This document shows positions 35,220-42,645 of a stretch of 64,000 nt of DNA, piece by piece. The translations under genes were made by a program, and so were the position numbers. Position 1 is the stretch's first letter. Each line of letters starts with the position of its first letter. Source of the DNA: Gluconacetobacter diazotrophicus PA1 5. GTDB taxonomy: Bacteria; Pseudomonadota; Alphaproteobacteria; Acetobacterales; Acetobacteraceae. The stretch covers positions 1,646,501 to 1,710,500 of the forward strand of contig NC_011365.1 in assembly GCF_000021325.1 (NCBI RefSeq), written 5' to 3'. The notes beneath the pieces were generated by a model that made no database searches, was not told where the DNA came from, and saw only the letters and a list, made by a program, of their open reading frames with translations.

Positions 35220-36542
35220 GTGAGCAGCCACGACACGGGACTGACCGCCCGGATTTTCCGCAATACCGGATACCTGCTGGGCGGCAAGGGCATGGCCGGG
35301 GTCCTGGGCTTTGCCAACACGGCGCTGGCGGTTCGGGCCCTGGGGCTGCGCGATTACGGTGTGCTGCTGCTGATCCATGCCTGCGCGGGATCGTTTTCGG
35401 TGGCCACGCGCTTCCAGTCCTGGCAGCCGCTGCTGCATTTCGGCAGCACCCTGTTCGCCCACGGCGAGGACGAGGGCGAGCGGGACCGGTTCCAGACGCT
35501 GCTGCGCCACTGCTTCCTGCTGGACATCGCGGGCGCCGCCGCCGGGTGCGGCCTGGCCCTGGCGGGGGTGGCGTGGTTCGGCCCCGTGCTGGGCTGGCCG
35601 GTCGCCGACCAGGGTGCCGCGATGCTCTACATGACCTCGATCCTGGTCATGAACACGTGCTGCGCGCTGGGCGTGCTGCGCCTGACGAACCGGTTCCGGC
35701 AGTCGGCCATGGCCGACGTGGCGATGATGCTGACCCGGCTGCTGGGCACCGTGGCGGGGCTGTGCCTGCATTGGAGCCTGCCCGCGTTCCTGGCGGTCTG
35801 GTACGCTGGCACGATCATGGCCTTCAGCACCAATTCGCTGGCGGCATGGCGGGCGATCCGCGATACCCCGAGCTTCACGGGGTTCCGTATCCTGGGCGCG
35901 CGCTGGCTGAGCCGGATCGACGGCATCTGGCGGCTGACGCTGTCGACCAGCGGCGACCAGGCCGTGTCGTCACTGACCGCGCGCATGGCGGTGCTGCTGG
36001 TGGGTGCCGCGACCGATCCGGCCGCCACCGCGATCTACAGCGTCACCTGGCATGTCTGCGACGCGCTGGCCCAGCCGGCCCAGTTGCTGACCCCCGCCCT
36101 GTATCCCGAACTGATCCGCCTGCGCGACCGCAAGGACTGGGCCGGCATGTGGCGCGTCATGCGCCGCATCTTCCTGGCCCTGGGCATCTTTTCCATCGTG
36201 GCGCTGCTGGTCGCGGCCAGCGTCGGCCCCTGGGTGTTCCACAGCCTGCTGGCCATCCATCGGCCGGACAACCTGCCGCTGCTGATGCTGCTGACCACGG
36301 CGGCGATCCTGGATCTGTGGGACGTGCCGCTGGAACCGGTGCTGTTCTCGCTGGGCTGGGCCCAGCAACTGTTCGCCAGCCGGATTGCCGCCACCGTACT
36401 GTCGCTGCCGATCCTGTATGGGCTGGCGCATCTCTGGGGCGTGGACGGGGCGGGTGTCGCCACCCTGTTTGCCGAGGCGCTGATCCTGTCCACGCGCTGC
36501 TTGCCGTTCTTGCGCATGAAAAGGCAAGGGCTCAGCCCTTGA
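35220..36542 (+). CDS. Polysaccharide flippase-like multi-spanning protein (MATE/PST type)
   Basis: 440 residues with about twelve hydrophobic segments. N-terminal RNTGYLLGGKGMAGVLGFANTALAVRALG fits the opening of Wzx/O-antigen flippases (polysaccharide transporter family). Such proteins flip lipid-linked oligosaccharides across the inner membrane. GTG start at 35220. It is 13 bp after the MotB-like gene and thus may be co-transcribed with that unit, but it also borders the glycosyltransferase region to the right. A double hairpin with REP-like sequence lies directly after its stop. Confidence 0.8.
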   Translation: MSSHDTGLTARIFRNTGYLLGGKGMAGVLGFANTALAVRALGLRDYGVLLLIHACAGSFSVATRFQSWQPLLHFGSTLFAHGEDEGERDRFQTLLRHCFLLDIAGAAAGCGLALAGVAWFGPVLGWPVADQGAAMLYMTSILVMNTCCALGVLRLTNRFRQSAMADVAMMLTRLLGTVAGLCLHWSLPAFLAVWYAGTIMAFSTNSLAAWRAIRDTPSFTGFRILGARWLSRIDGIWRLTLSTSGDQAVSSLTARMAVLLVGAATDPAATAIYSVTWHVCDALAQPAQLLTPALYPELIRLRDRKDWAGMWRVMRRIFLALGIFSIVALLVAASVGPWVFHSLLAIHRPDNLPLLMLLTTAAILDLWDVPLEPVLFSLGWAQQLFASRIAATVLSLPILYGLAHLWGVDGAGVATLFAEALILSTRCLPFLRMKRQGLSP

Positions 36543-36567
36543 CCCGCCAAAGGGCGTAGCCCTTTGG
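36525..36567. repeat. REP-like double hairpin between flippase and radical SAM genes
   Basis: Two perfect dyads sit back to back: CAAGGGCT-C-AGCCCTTG (36525-36541) and CCAAAGGGC-GTA-GCCCTTTGG (36547-36567), then GGAAACCC. The first covers the last codons of the flippase gene. The elements look like short repetitive extragenic palindromes of the kind scattered in acetic acid bacterial genomes. They may also end both convergent transcripts. Confidence 0.72.
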
Positions 36568-36578
36568 AAACCCGGTTG

Positions 36579-37580
36579 TTATCCGGGTATTGGGACGGGG
36601 TCGCTTCGGTGCTGGGCGCCGCGATAGCGGTCGAACATGCTCATCTGGTGCACGCAGCTGAGGGTGCATGTGGGCGCGCAGTTCTTCTTCGTGTCGTATT
36701 CGCGCTTCAGGTCCTCGGGGCCGTATTCCAGCAGCGGAATGCCGGGATAGCCGCGCTGCTGCGAGCACCAATGCACGACCCCGTCCTCGGTCACGTACAG
36801 ATACCGCGCGCCGGCCCGGCATTTCCAGTCGTTCGGCTGGCCGTGCATCAGGTTCTTCTGGAACAGGCGGTAATTCAGCGTGTGGACCAGCGACGGGGAA
36901 ATTTCCGTGACCCGCCGATAGGCCTTCATCTGTTCGTCGCTGAGCGCCTTCAGCGCGCCGGAATGGTCATGCAGCACGCCGACGGAATGCTGCAACCCGT
37001 AGCGCGCGGCGGTTTCGGCGATCGTGACCACATCCTGGGTACGCTCGCCCGTCACGCCCAGCACCGAATTCACGTTCACCTTGAAGCGCGCATGTTCGGA
37101 CAGCAGCGCCAGCCGGCCCTCGACCGAGGACAGGCTCTTCATCGAGATGTCGTCGGGCGTGATGTTGTCGATGCTGACCTGCATGCCCTGCAGCCCGGCG
37201 GCGTTCAGCCGGTCGATCCAGGCGCGCGAGAGGCGGAAGCCGTTGGTGATGGTGGTGACGATCATGCCGTGGTCGCGCGCGATGCGCACGATCTTGTCCA
37301 GGTCGGGATGCAGCAGCGGCTCGCCCCCGGTGAAGGTGATCGAGGCCGTCCCCAGCTTCGCCAGATGATCGACCCGCGCCTTCAGCACCTCCAGCGGCAC
37401 CGGGGCCGAGAAATCATCGAATTCGTTGCAATAGCCGCATGCAAGGTTGCATTTTCGCGTCACCACAACCTGGGCGAGCAGGGGCGTGTAGCGCGTGCCG
37501 ATGGCCTTGGCCGCGAAGCGCACGCCCGCGCGCAGGTTCTTGAAGCGATTGGCCAGGGAAATATCGTTCATCGTTACCAT
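36579..37580 (-). CDS. Radical SAM protein with SPASM-type C-terminal cysteines
   Basis: About 333 residues. VVVTRKCNLACGYCNEF is the radical SAM CxxxCxxC cluster; TASITFTGGEPLLHPDLDKI binds SAM. The C-terminal part (RYLYVTEDGVVHWCSQQRGYPGIP and NCAPTCTLSC) has the extra cysteines of SPASM/Twitch domains that hold auxiliary clusters. Substrate unknown; the family includes peptide maturases and enzymes acting on lipids or sugars. Start may be ATG 37580 or ATG 37571. Same strand as the GT4 gene 41 bp upstream, so it probably acts in the same surface-glycan pathway. Confidence 0.85.
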   Translation of the reverse strand: MVTMNDISLANRFKNLRAGVRFAAKAIGTRYTPLLAQVVVTRKCNLACGYCNEFDDFSAPVPLEVLKARVDHLAKLGTASITFTGGEPLLHPDLDKIVRIARDHGMIVTTITNGFRLSRAWIDRLNAAGLQGMQVSIDNITPDDISMKSLSSVEGRLALLSEHARFKVNVNSVLGVTGERTQDVVTIAETAARYGLQHSVGVLHDHSGALKALSDEQMKAYRRVTEISPSLVHTLNYRLFQKNLMHGQPNDWKCRAGARYLYVTEDGVVHWCSQQRGYPGIPLLEYGPEDLKREYDTKKNCAPTCTLSCVHQMSMFDRYRGAQHRSDPVPIPG

Positions 37581-37621
37581 GTCGTCCGAGGAACCGGGCG
37601 GAACCGGGAAAAGGGGCCGCA

Positions 37622-38809
37622 TCATAGGGAGGAGGCGGCGCCCGCGATAGCCACCTTCGCCGCGTCTTGCCGGGAACGGTTCGCGCGGACCAGGTCGTCG
37701 TAATAGCCTTCGAGGATTTCGGTCTGCCGCCGCAGGTCGAATTGCCGGGTGACGAAGGCGCGTGCCTGCCCGCCCATCGTGGCCCGCAGCGCCGGGTCGG
37801 CCAGCAATGTTCCGATGGCCGCCGCCAGGGCGTCCACGTCGCGGGGCGGCGTGATCAGGCCGCTTCGCCCCTCGGCAATGCCTTCGGGAATGCCGCCCAC
37901 GCGGGAGCCGATCACGGGTACGCCGGTCGCCGCGGCTTCCAGCAGGACCATGCCCAGCCCTTCGACCCGGCCGCTGGCGGTCAGGATGCTGGGCAGCACC
38001 AGCATCGCCGCCCGCCGCATCCAGTCCATCACGACCGGATGCGGCTGCGCGCCGAGGAACGAGACCCGCGTGCCGATGTCCAGGGCACGGGCCAGAGCTT
38101 CCAGCCGCGATCGCAGCGGCCCGTCGCCGATGATGACCAGGCGCGCCGCCGCATGGCGCGGTGCCAGGCGCGCGAAGGCGCGCAGCAGGTATTCGGTCCC
38201 CTTGAATTCCACCAGGCGGGCGACATGCAGGATGGTCGGCGTTTCCTCGCCCGGGTCGCGGGGGCGCACCGACGTGCAATCCACGCCGATATAATGCACG
38301 CGGGTCCGGTCGGCGGGAAAGCCCAGCGCCAGCGCGCGGTCGCGCAGGAAACCGGAATTGCACAGGAAAAGCTGCCCCTGCCGGGCCAGGGCGCGGCGAT
38401 GAAGCGGATAGTTCATCCAGGCGGGCGAGGCCAGATAGCGCGCCGTGGACAGGGTGACATCGAATCCATGGAACGTCGTGACCAGCGGCACGCCCACGCG
38501 CCGCGCCAGCGGCAGGGCATAGACCCCGTCCACCCCGAAATGCGCATGCACCAGGGCCGGCGCATGGCCGGCGAGCAGCCGCAGGTAGGGTGCGGGATCG
38601 CGCGTCAGCATCTGGGCGGCGATTCGCGGCCACGCCATGTGGCGCCACAGGTCGTGCAACAGCAGGGCCCGTGCGCCGGATGGACCGGCGCCGTAGCGCA
38701 GGCGCCCCGTATAGAGCGGTACGTGCCGGCGCAGGGCCTGCGCCTGCTGGGTGATGAAGACCTCGGAAACCCGGAACAGATTCTGACGGAAGAGAACGAT
38801 CTCGCGCAA
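37622..38809 (-). CDS. Glycosyltransferase family 4 (GT-B fold)
   Basis: 395 residues. N-terminal acceptor domain (FRVSEVFITQQAQALRRH) and a C-terminal donor domain with HVARLVEFKGTEYLLRAFARL, VIIGDGPLRSRLE, the Glu-rich nucleotide-sugar motif VEGLGMVLLEAAATGVPVIGS, and the IPEGIAEGRSGLI pocket. Typical of GT4 enzymes that extend lipid-linked polysaccharides. The start codon appears to be TTG (38809), with AGGGA 7 nt upstream; no ATG or GTG nearby extends the conserved N-terminus. In line with the radical SAM gene. Confidence 0.9.
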   Translation of the reverse strand: MREIVLFRQNLFRVSEVFITQQAQALRRHVPLYTGRLRYGAGPSGARALLLHDLWRHMAWPRIAAQMLTRDPAPYLRLLAGHAPALVHAHFGVDGVYALPLARRVGVPLVTTFHGFDVTLSTARYLASPAWMNYPLHRRALARQGQLFLCNSGFLRDRALALGFPADRTRVHYIGVDCTSVRPRDPGEETPTILHVARLVEFKGTEYLLRAFARLAPRHAAARLVIIGDGPLRSRLEALARALDIGTRVSFLGAQPHPVVMDWMRRAAMLVLPSILTASGRVEGLGMVLLEAAATGVPVIGSRVGGIPEGIAEGRSGLITPPRDVDALAAAIGTLLADPALRATMGGQARAFVTRQFDLRRQTEILEGYYDDLVRANRSRQDAAKVAIAGAASSL

Positions 38810-38922
38810 TACAGCGTCCCTGTGGATGGGGCGGATGATGGCCCGCGCGCACCCTACAGGCTGCGCCGGGCAAAGCGAAGCGGCGGTCCGGGCGGGGCGG
38901 CGCGCGCGGATATATTACAATA

Positions 38923-38931
38923 TGTTGCCAC
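38923..38931. promoter_or_regulatory. Isolated TGTTGCCAC element beside an AT-rich dyad
   Basis: TGTTGCCAC is the complement of the GTGGCAACA unit repeated at 20.66-20.72 kb. Immediately left is ATATT-AC-AATAT (38912-38923). The pair lies in the 261-bp divergent region between a GT4 gene and a GT39-like gene and could be promoter or operator sequence. Confidence 0.35.
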
Positions 38932-39008
38932 AAAGACATTTCATCGTGTGGCCCCACGTGCCATCAGCCAGGGCACCTGCCGTACTGCGTCATCCGAGAG
39001 ACGATTCC

Positions 39009-39071
39009 ATGGATTTCCGTTTTCCCTTCCCGCCCCGGCCACCAGCGCGGACACCGCGATCCGCCCTGTGA
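39009..39071 (+). CDS. Possible 20-residue leader peptide
   Basis: ATG at 39009, preceded by GAGAG, opens a 20-codon frame (Pro/Arg/Phe-rich) whose TGA overlaps the ATG of the GT39-like gene (TGATG). Such overlap allows reinitiation. There is no homology support, and it may simply be an upstream extension artefact. Listed because a similar arrangement precedes the GT4 gene at 42642. Confidence 0.3.
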   Translation: MDFRFPFPPRPPARTPRSAL

Positions 39072-40516
39072 TGAGACAGTCGCTGACGCCGGTCCTGACG
39101 GCGATGATGCTGCTCGGTGGCATCCTGCTCGCCTACCCCATCCTTGCGATGGGCGCGCATGTCCCGCTGAATCATAACGAAGGGTGGAACGCCTATTTCG
39201 CGATGCGGGCGATCCATCCCGCCCTGGGTCCGCTCTATCCCGGCGCGGACAGCATGGTCTTCGACAATTATCCCCCGCTGTCATTCTACGTTGTCGGCGC
39301 GCTGGGGTGGATATGCGGCGATGTCCTGCTGGCCGGGCGGCTGGTGGCGATGGCATCCTTCCTGGCCTGCGCGGCCCTGATCGCGCACATCGCGCGGCAG
39401 TTGGGCGCGTCGTGGCAGGGCGCGCTGTTCGGGGCGCTGCTGTTCGTGCTGTGCGGGGCATCGTTCTATCCCATCTATATCGGGACGGACGATCCGCAAT
39501 GGCTGGCCCACGCGCTGATGCTGGCGGCCTGCGCGATTGTCCTGCGCAGCACGCTGCCCGTCACGCGTCCGGGCGGAATCTGCCTCGCCGCAGGGTTGAT
39601 GGTGGTGGGTGGGCTGATCAAGCACAATATCCTGGCCCTGCCACTGTCGTTGACGACCTGGCTGGCGCTGCGCGACCGGCGCGCCGCCCTGGCCTGGTGT
39701 GCCTGCGGCATCGTTGGGATAGCCGCCACCGTGTCGATCCTGGGCGGGCTGGAAGGCGAACAGATGTTTGCCGACATCCTTGGATACAAGCGGCTGTACC
39801 TTGCCCGGCGCGCGATCCTGGGACTGACCAACGCGGTCGGCATGGTTGGTATGGTTCCGCCGCTGTGGCTGACCTGGCGGCAACGCGGGTCGATGGGCAG
39901 CCCCTATGGCTTCGTCTGCCTGTTCACCATGCTCGCGCTGGGGCTGGGCGTCGTGCAGCGGACCGGCGTCGGGGTAGCATACAATGCGCAGTTCGAGCTT
40001 CTGATCGCGCTGTCGCTCGCGACCGGCGTGGCCCTGTCCAGCCCGCTGGTCCGCACGGACCGCCAACGCCGGAGGCTGGCGCTGGTGGCGATGCTGCCCG
40101 CTCTGATCGAGTTGCCGGTCACCCTGCCCCACGCCATGCGTGACTTGTCCGCCTTGCAGCATGAACGCGACGCATGGCAGCAAGCTATAGATCGCATCGC
40201 CGCCATCCCCGGCCCGGTCGGATGCGAGGCCCCGCTGCTGTGCTACTGGGCGGGCAAGCCCTTCGTCATCGACCTGTTCAACGCCAACCTGGCAATCGCG
40301 ACGGGTGCGTCCATGACCCCGTTCCGCGACGCGGTCACGCGCGGGGCCTATGCCGCCTTCGTGCTGGATGCCGCGGCACCCGCGTCACGGGCCGCCATGA
40401 ACGGTCCGACGCCCATTACCGATTTCATCCACCGGACCTATACCATCCGCGACACGCGCTTCGCCCGGATCGTCATCCTGAGCCGGCCTGATGGCACCGG
40501 GGCCCCGTTACGATAG
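39071..40516 (+). CDS. Multi-spanning GT39/ArnT-like glycosyltransferase
   Basis: 481 residues with about ten to eleven membrane helices. Soon after the first helix comes HVPLNHNEGWNAYFAMRAI; NEGW resembles the conserved acidic motif of GT-C (ArnT/PMT) enzymes that take sugars from polyprenyl phosphate. MVFDNYPPLSFYVVGALGWICG is a second periplasmic GT-C-like motif. The C-terminus is a short periplasmic domain. Start ATG 39071 lacks a strong ribosome-binding site and overlaps a possible leader stop codon. Likely adds a sugar to a surface polymer or lipid. Confidence 0.75.
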   Translation: MRQSLTPVLTAMMLLGGILLAYPILAMGAHVPLNHNEGWNAYFAMRAIHPALGPLYPGADSMVFDNYPPLSFYVVGALGWICGDVLLAGRLVAMASFLACAALIAHIARQLGASWQGALFGALLFVLCGASFYPIYIGTDDPQWLAHALMLAACAIVLRSTLPVTRPGGICLAAGLMVVGGLIKHNILALPLSLTTWLALRDRRAALAWCACGIVGIAATVSILGGLEGEQMFADILGYKRLYLARRAILGLTNAVGMVGMVPPLWLTWRQRGSMGSPYGFVCLFTMLALGLGVVQRTGVGVAYNAQFELLIALSLATGVALSSPLVRTDRQRRRLALVAMLPALIELPVTLPHAMRDLSALQHERDAWQQAIDRIAAIPGPVGCEAPLLCYWAGKPFVIDLFNANLAIATGASMTPFRDAVTRGAYAAFVLDAAAPASRAAMNGPTPITDFIHRTYTIRDTRFARIVILSRPDGTGAPLR

Positions 40517-40567
40517 AAGGCGGGAAGGCCCTTGCCTCCTGTATCTTTCCCCTGCAAGCCGGACGTC

Positions 40568-41551
40568 ATGACAATACCCGCCTGTGTACATTTCTGCTGG
40601 ATCGGTCCGACCCTTCCCTGGGCCTATGTCTTCGCCGTCCTTTCGGCCGCCGAGAACAGCGGGATGGCCGATATCGTCCTGCATCACACCGACGCGCTGG
40701 CGGAGGGACCGGAGCGGCGGGCGCTGGAACGCGCGCCGAAGGTCCGGCTTTCGCACATCGACCCGGTCCGGTACCTGACGGAGGTGGAACGGGCGGCGGG
40801 CCTCGACGCGGGCCGACTGGTCGCGTTCTATGATTCGGTGGCTACGCCGGTGCAGCGGGCGGATATTCTGCGGGTCGCGATCCTGTATCGGGAAGGCGGC
40901 GTGTATCTGGACATGGACACGATCACGACGGCATCGTTCCGTCCCTTGCTGGGCGCCCGGCAATTCGTCGGCACCGAGCGCATCGTATGGCCGCATGCCG
41001 TGCGCACGTCGCGTTCGCCCGCCGTCCGGGCGCGGCATGTCGGGCTGTCCCTGGCGCGCAAGGCGTTCCGCATCATCCCGCATGGCTGGAAGGGTTTTCG
41101 CCATATCGAGCATTTCTATCCGCGCGGCATGAACAATGCCGTGCTGGGTGCGGAGCCGGGCGCCCCGTGGATCGACGCCTGCCTGCATGCCATGCTGGCC
41201 CTGTCCACGGAACAGCGGGTGCGGCCCTATGCCCTGGGACCGCATCTGCTGCAGCGGCAGGCCGGACCTGACTGGACCGGCGACCTGACCGTCCACGATC
41301 CGGCCGTGTTCTACCCGGTGCCGCCCGAGATTTCAGAGCATCTTTTCCGCTTCAGCCGGCAGGTCCGGGCGCGGGAGGTGCTGCGCCCGCGAACCTGCGT
41401 CGTACACTGGTACGCGTCGGTACGGACCAAATCGCGCGTGGCGCAGATCACGCCGCGCTATGTGCGCGACCACCGTCGCCACCAACTCTACAGCGCGCTG
41501 GTCTGCGCCTTTGTCACCGCCCTGCCGGACGACGAGGAAAACGGCGCATGA
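40568..41551 (+). CDS. Glycosyltransferase with DXD motif (GT32-like)
   Basis: 327 residues. ACVHFCWIGPTLPWAYVFAVLS at the N-terminus, QRADILRVAILYREGGVYLDMDTITT (DXD metal/nucleotide-sugar site) and a late VVHWYASVRTKSR match the sugar-binding DXD (Gly_transf_sug) group that includes OCH1-like and toxin-type transferases. Cytoplasmic, with no signal. It follows the GT39-like gene by 51 bp on the same strand and converges with the repressor gene, 18 bp apart. Donor and acceptor unknown. Confidence 0.85.
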   Translation: MTIPACVHFCWIGPTLPWAYVFAVLSAAENSGMADIVLHHTDALAEGPERRALERAPKVRLSHIDPVRYLTEVERAAGLDAGRLVAFYDSVATPVQRADILRVAILYREGGVYLDMDTITTASFRPLLGARQFVGTERIVWPHAVRTSRSPAVRARHVGLSLARKAFRIIPHGWKGFRHIEHFYPRGMNNAVLGAEPGAPWIDACLHAMLALSTEQRVRPYALGPHLLQRQAGPDWTGDLTVHDPAVFYPVPPEISEHLFRFSRQVRAREVLRPRTCVVHWYASVRTKSRVAQITPRYVRDHRRHQLYSALVCAFVTALPDDEENGA

Positions 41552-41569
41552 TCGGAGGTCCGGACCCGG

Positions 41570-42316
41570 TCATGCTGTCGCACCCGAGCGCCAGACGATG
41601 CGGCCGACGATCGTGGCCGGAGCGTTGCCCCCGTTCCACAACTGACGTGCCTGTTCGGCACTGACGACCTGTTCCGAATATCTTTTATTGTCGCTTGTCA
41701 CGACCAGGTCACCGTCTATCCTCTGCTCCAGACGCTTGACCAGGAGTTGCTCTCCGGCACGGATGACGTAGATCGCGCCCGAAACCAGGCGTTCCCTCGC
41801 GCGATCGACGAAGACCAGGTCGCCATTGGAAAGCGTGGGCTCCATGCTGTCTCCACGGACCGTGAGTGCCACGAGCCTGTCACGCGCGGCCCACACCGAT
41901 TGGGGCAGCAGCGACCGCCCCACGCCGATCGCCTCCACAGGAGCCTGATCCGTGGCGACAGACCCCGATCCGGCGGCCAGTTCATCGTCATAGCGTGGAA
42001 CCACCAGGTACTCGTCGAACTGTGCCGCATCCGGGACTGGGCCCGTTCCGCTATCGGCACCCGTGACAAGCCATTCGAGCGACACCCCGCAGGCCCGTGC
42101 GATCCTGAATGCCGTGGACGCCTTCATCTCGCGTCCAGCGAGATAATTGTTCAGCGATCCAAGAGGCACCCCGGACGCGGCGGCGACTTTCAGGTTGCCG
42201 CCCCCCATGCGGATGGCCTGCCGTAGCCGTTCCGAACGATCTTCCGTGCCTCCCCTCTCTTCCGGAACGGAATAATCCCTGTCCGGCGGAGATACGTCCC
42301 CAGAAATGCCATTCAT
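41570..42316 (-). CDS. CI/LexA-type repressor with S24 autoprotease domain
   Basis: 248 residues. Residues ~27-85 are an XRE helix-turn-helix (NLKVAAASGVPLGSLNNYLAGREM). The C-terminal S24 peptidase has the nucleophile in VRGDSMEPTL (Ser157), the general base in LLVKRLE (Lys194), and an Ala-Gly scissile candidate at 114-115 (DELAAGSG). Such proteins lose repression by self-cleavage during DNA damage, as phage CI and LexA do. No other phage genes are nearby. It is divergent from a micro-ORF/GT4 operon, with a TGCCAT-ATGGCA dyad between them, so it probably controls glycan genes. Confidence 0.9.
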   Translation of the reverse strand: MNGISGDVSPPDRDYSVPEERGGTEDRSERLRQAIRMGGGNLKVAAASGVPLGSLNNYLAGREMKASTAFRIARACGVSLEWLVTGADSGTGPVPDAAQFDEYLVVPRYDDELAAGSGSVATDQAPVEAIGVGRSLLPQSVWAARDRLVALTVRGDSMEPTLSNGDLVFVDRARERLVSGAIYVIRAGEQLLVKRLEQRIDGDLVVTSDNKRYSEQVVSAEQARQLWNGGNAPATIVGRIVWRSGATA

Positions 42317-42402
42317 TTTAAAGGTCTACGGAACTTATCCCCAGAAAACTTCCGCACTGGGTCTAATAACTGCGATTCTACCATTGCGAAACATATCGGA
42401 TG

Positions 42403-42418
42403 TGCCATTCTCATGGCA
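42403..42418. promoter_or_regulatory. Candidate operator for the CI/LexA-type repressor
   Basis: Perfect dyad TGCCAT-TCTC-ATGGCA between the divergent repressor gene and the micro-ORF/GT4 operon. The half-site TGCCATTC occurs again at 42307-42314, overlapping the repressor start codon, which fits autoregulation. Assignment to this repressor is inferred from location. Confidence 0.5.
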
Positions 42419-42498
42419 TTCCCTCCGTCAAAGACATGCGCGGTCGGACCAACGATAGCGCCCGGTTGCCGCCAGGCGCGTTTGAAGGAGTCCCGCTT

Positions 42499-42645
42499 AT
42501 GGCACAGAAGCCCGTGGGGATGCACATCGACGACCTCAAAGCAGAATTACACGAGCCGTTCGACGCATTGGGGGGCGGTTTCCGGACGGCCCGGAGACGC
42601 CGCCCCGGCACCGTCGGTCTTGCTCAGAGCCGGATCGGGGAGTGA
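42499..42645 (+). CDS. Coupled 48-residue micro-protein upstream of a glycosyltransferase
   Basis: A strong AAGGAG site 9 nt before ATG 42499 supports translation. The peptide starts AQKPVGMHIDDLKAELHEPFDAL (possible amphipathic helix) and ends in a basic GFRTARRRRPG stretch. The stop overlaps the GTG start of the GT4 gene (GTGA), implying translational coupling. It could be a regulatory leader or a small partner protein. No family recognised. Confidence 0.6.
   Translation: MAQKPVGMHIDDLKAELHEPFDALGGGFRTARRRRPGTVGLAQSRIGE

Noticed and set aside
41570-42316. Prophage remnant indicated by the CI-like repressor
   Set aside because: No capsid, tail, integrase or replication gene within the window. 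Both sides are glycosyltransferases. A domesticated repressor is more economical.
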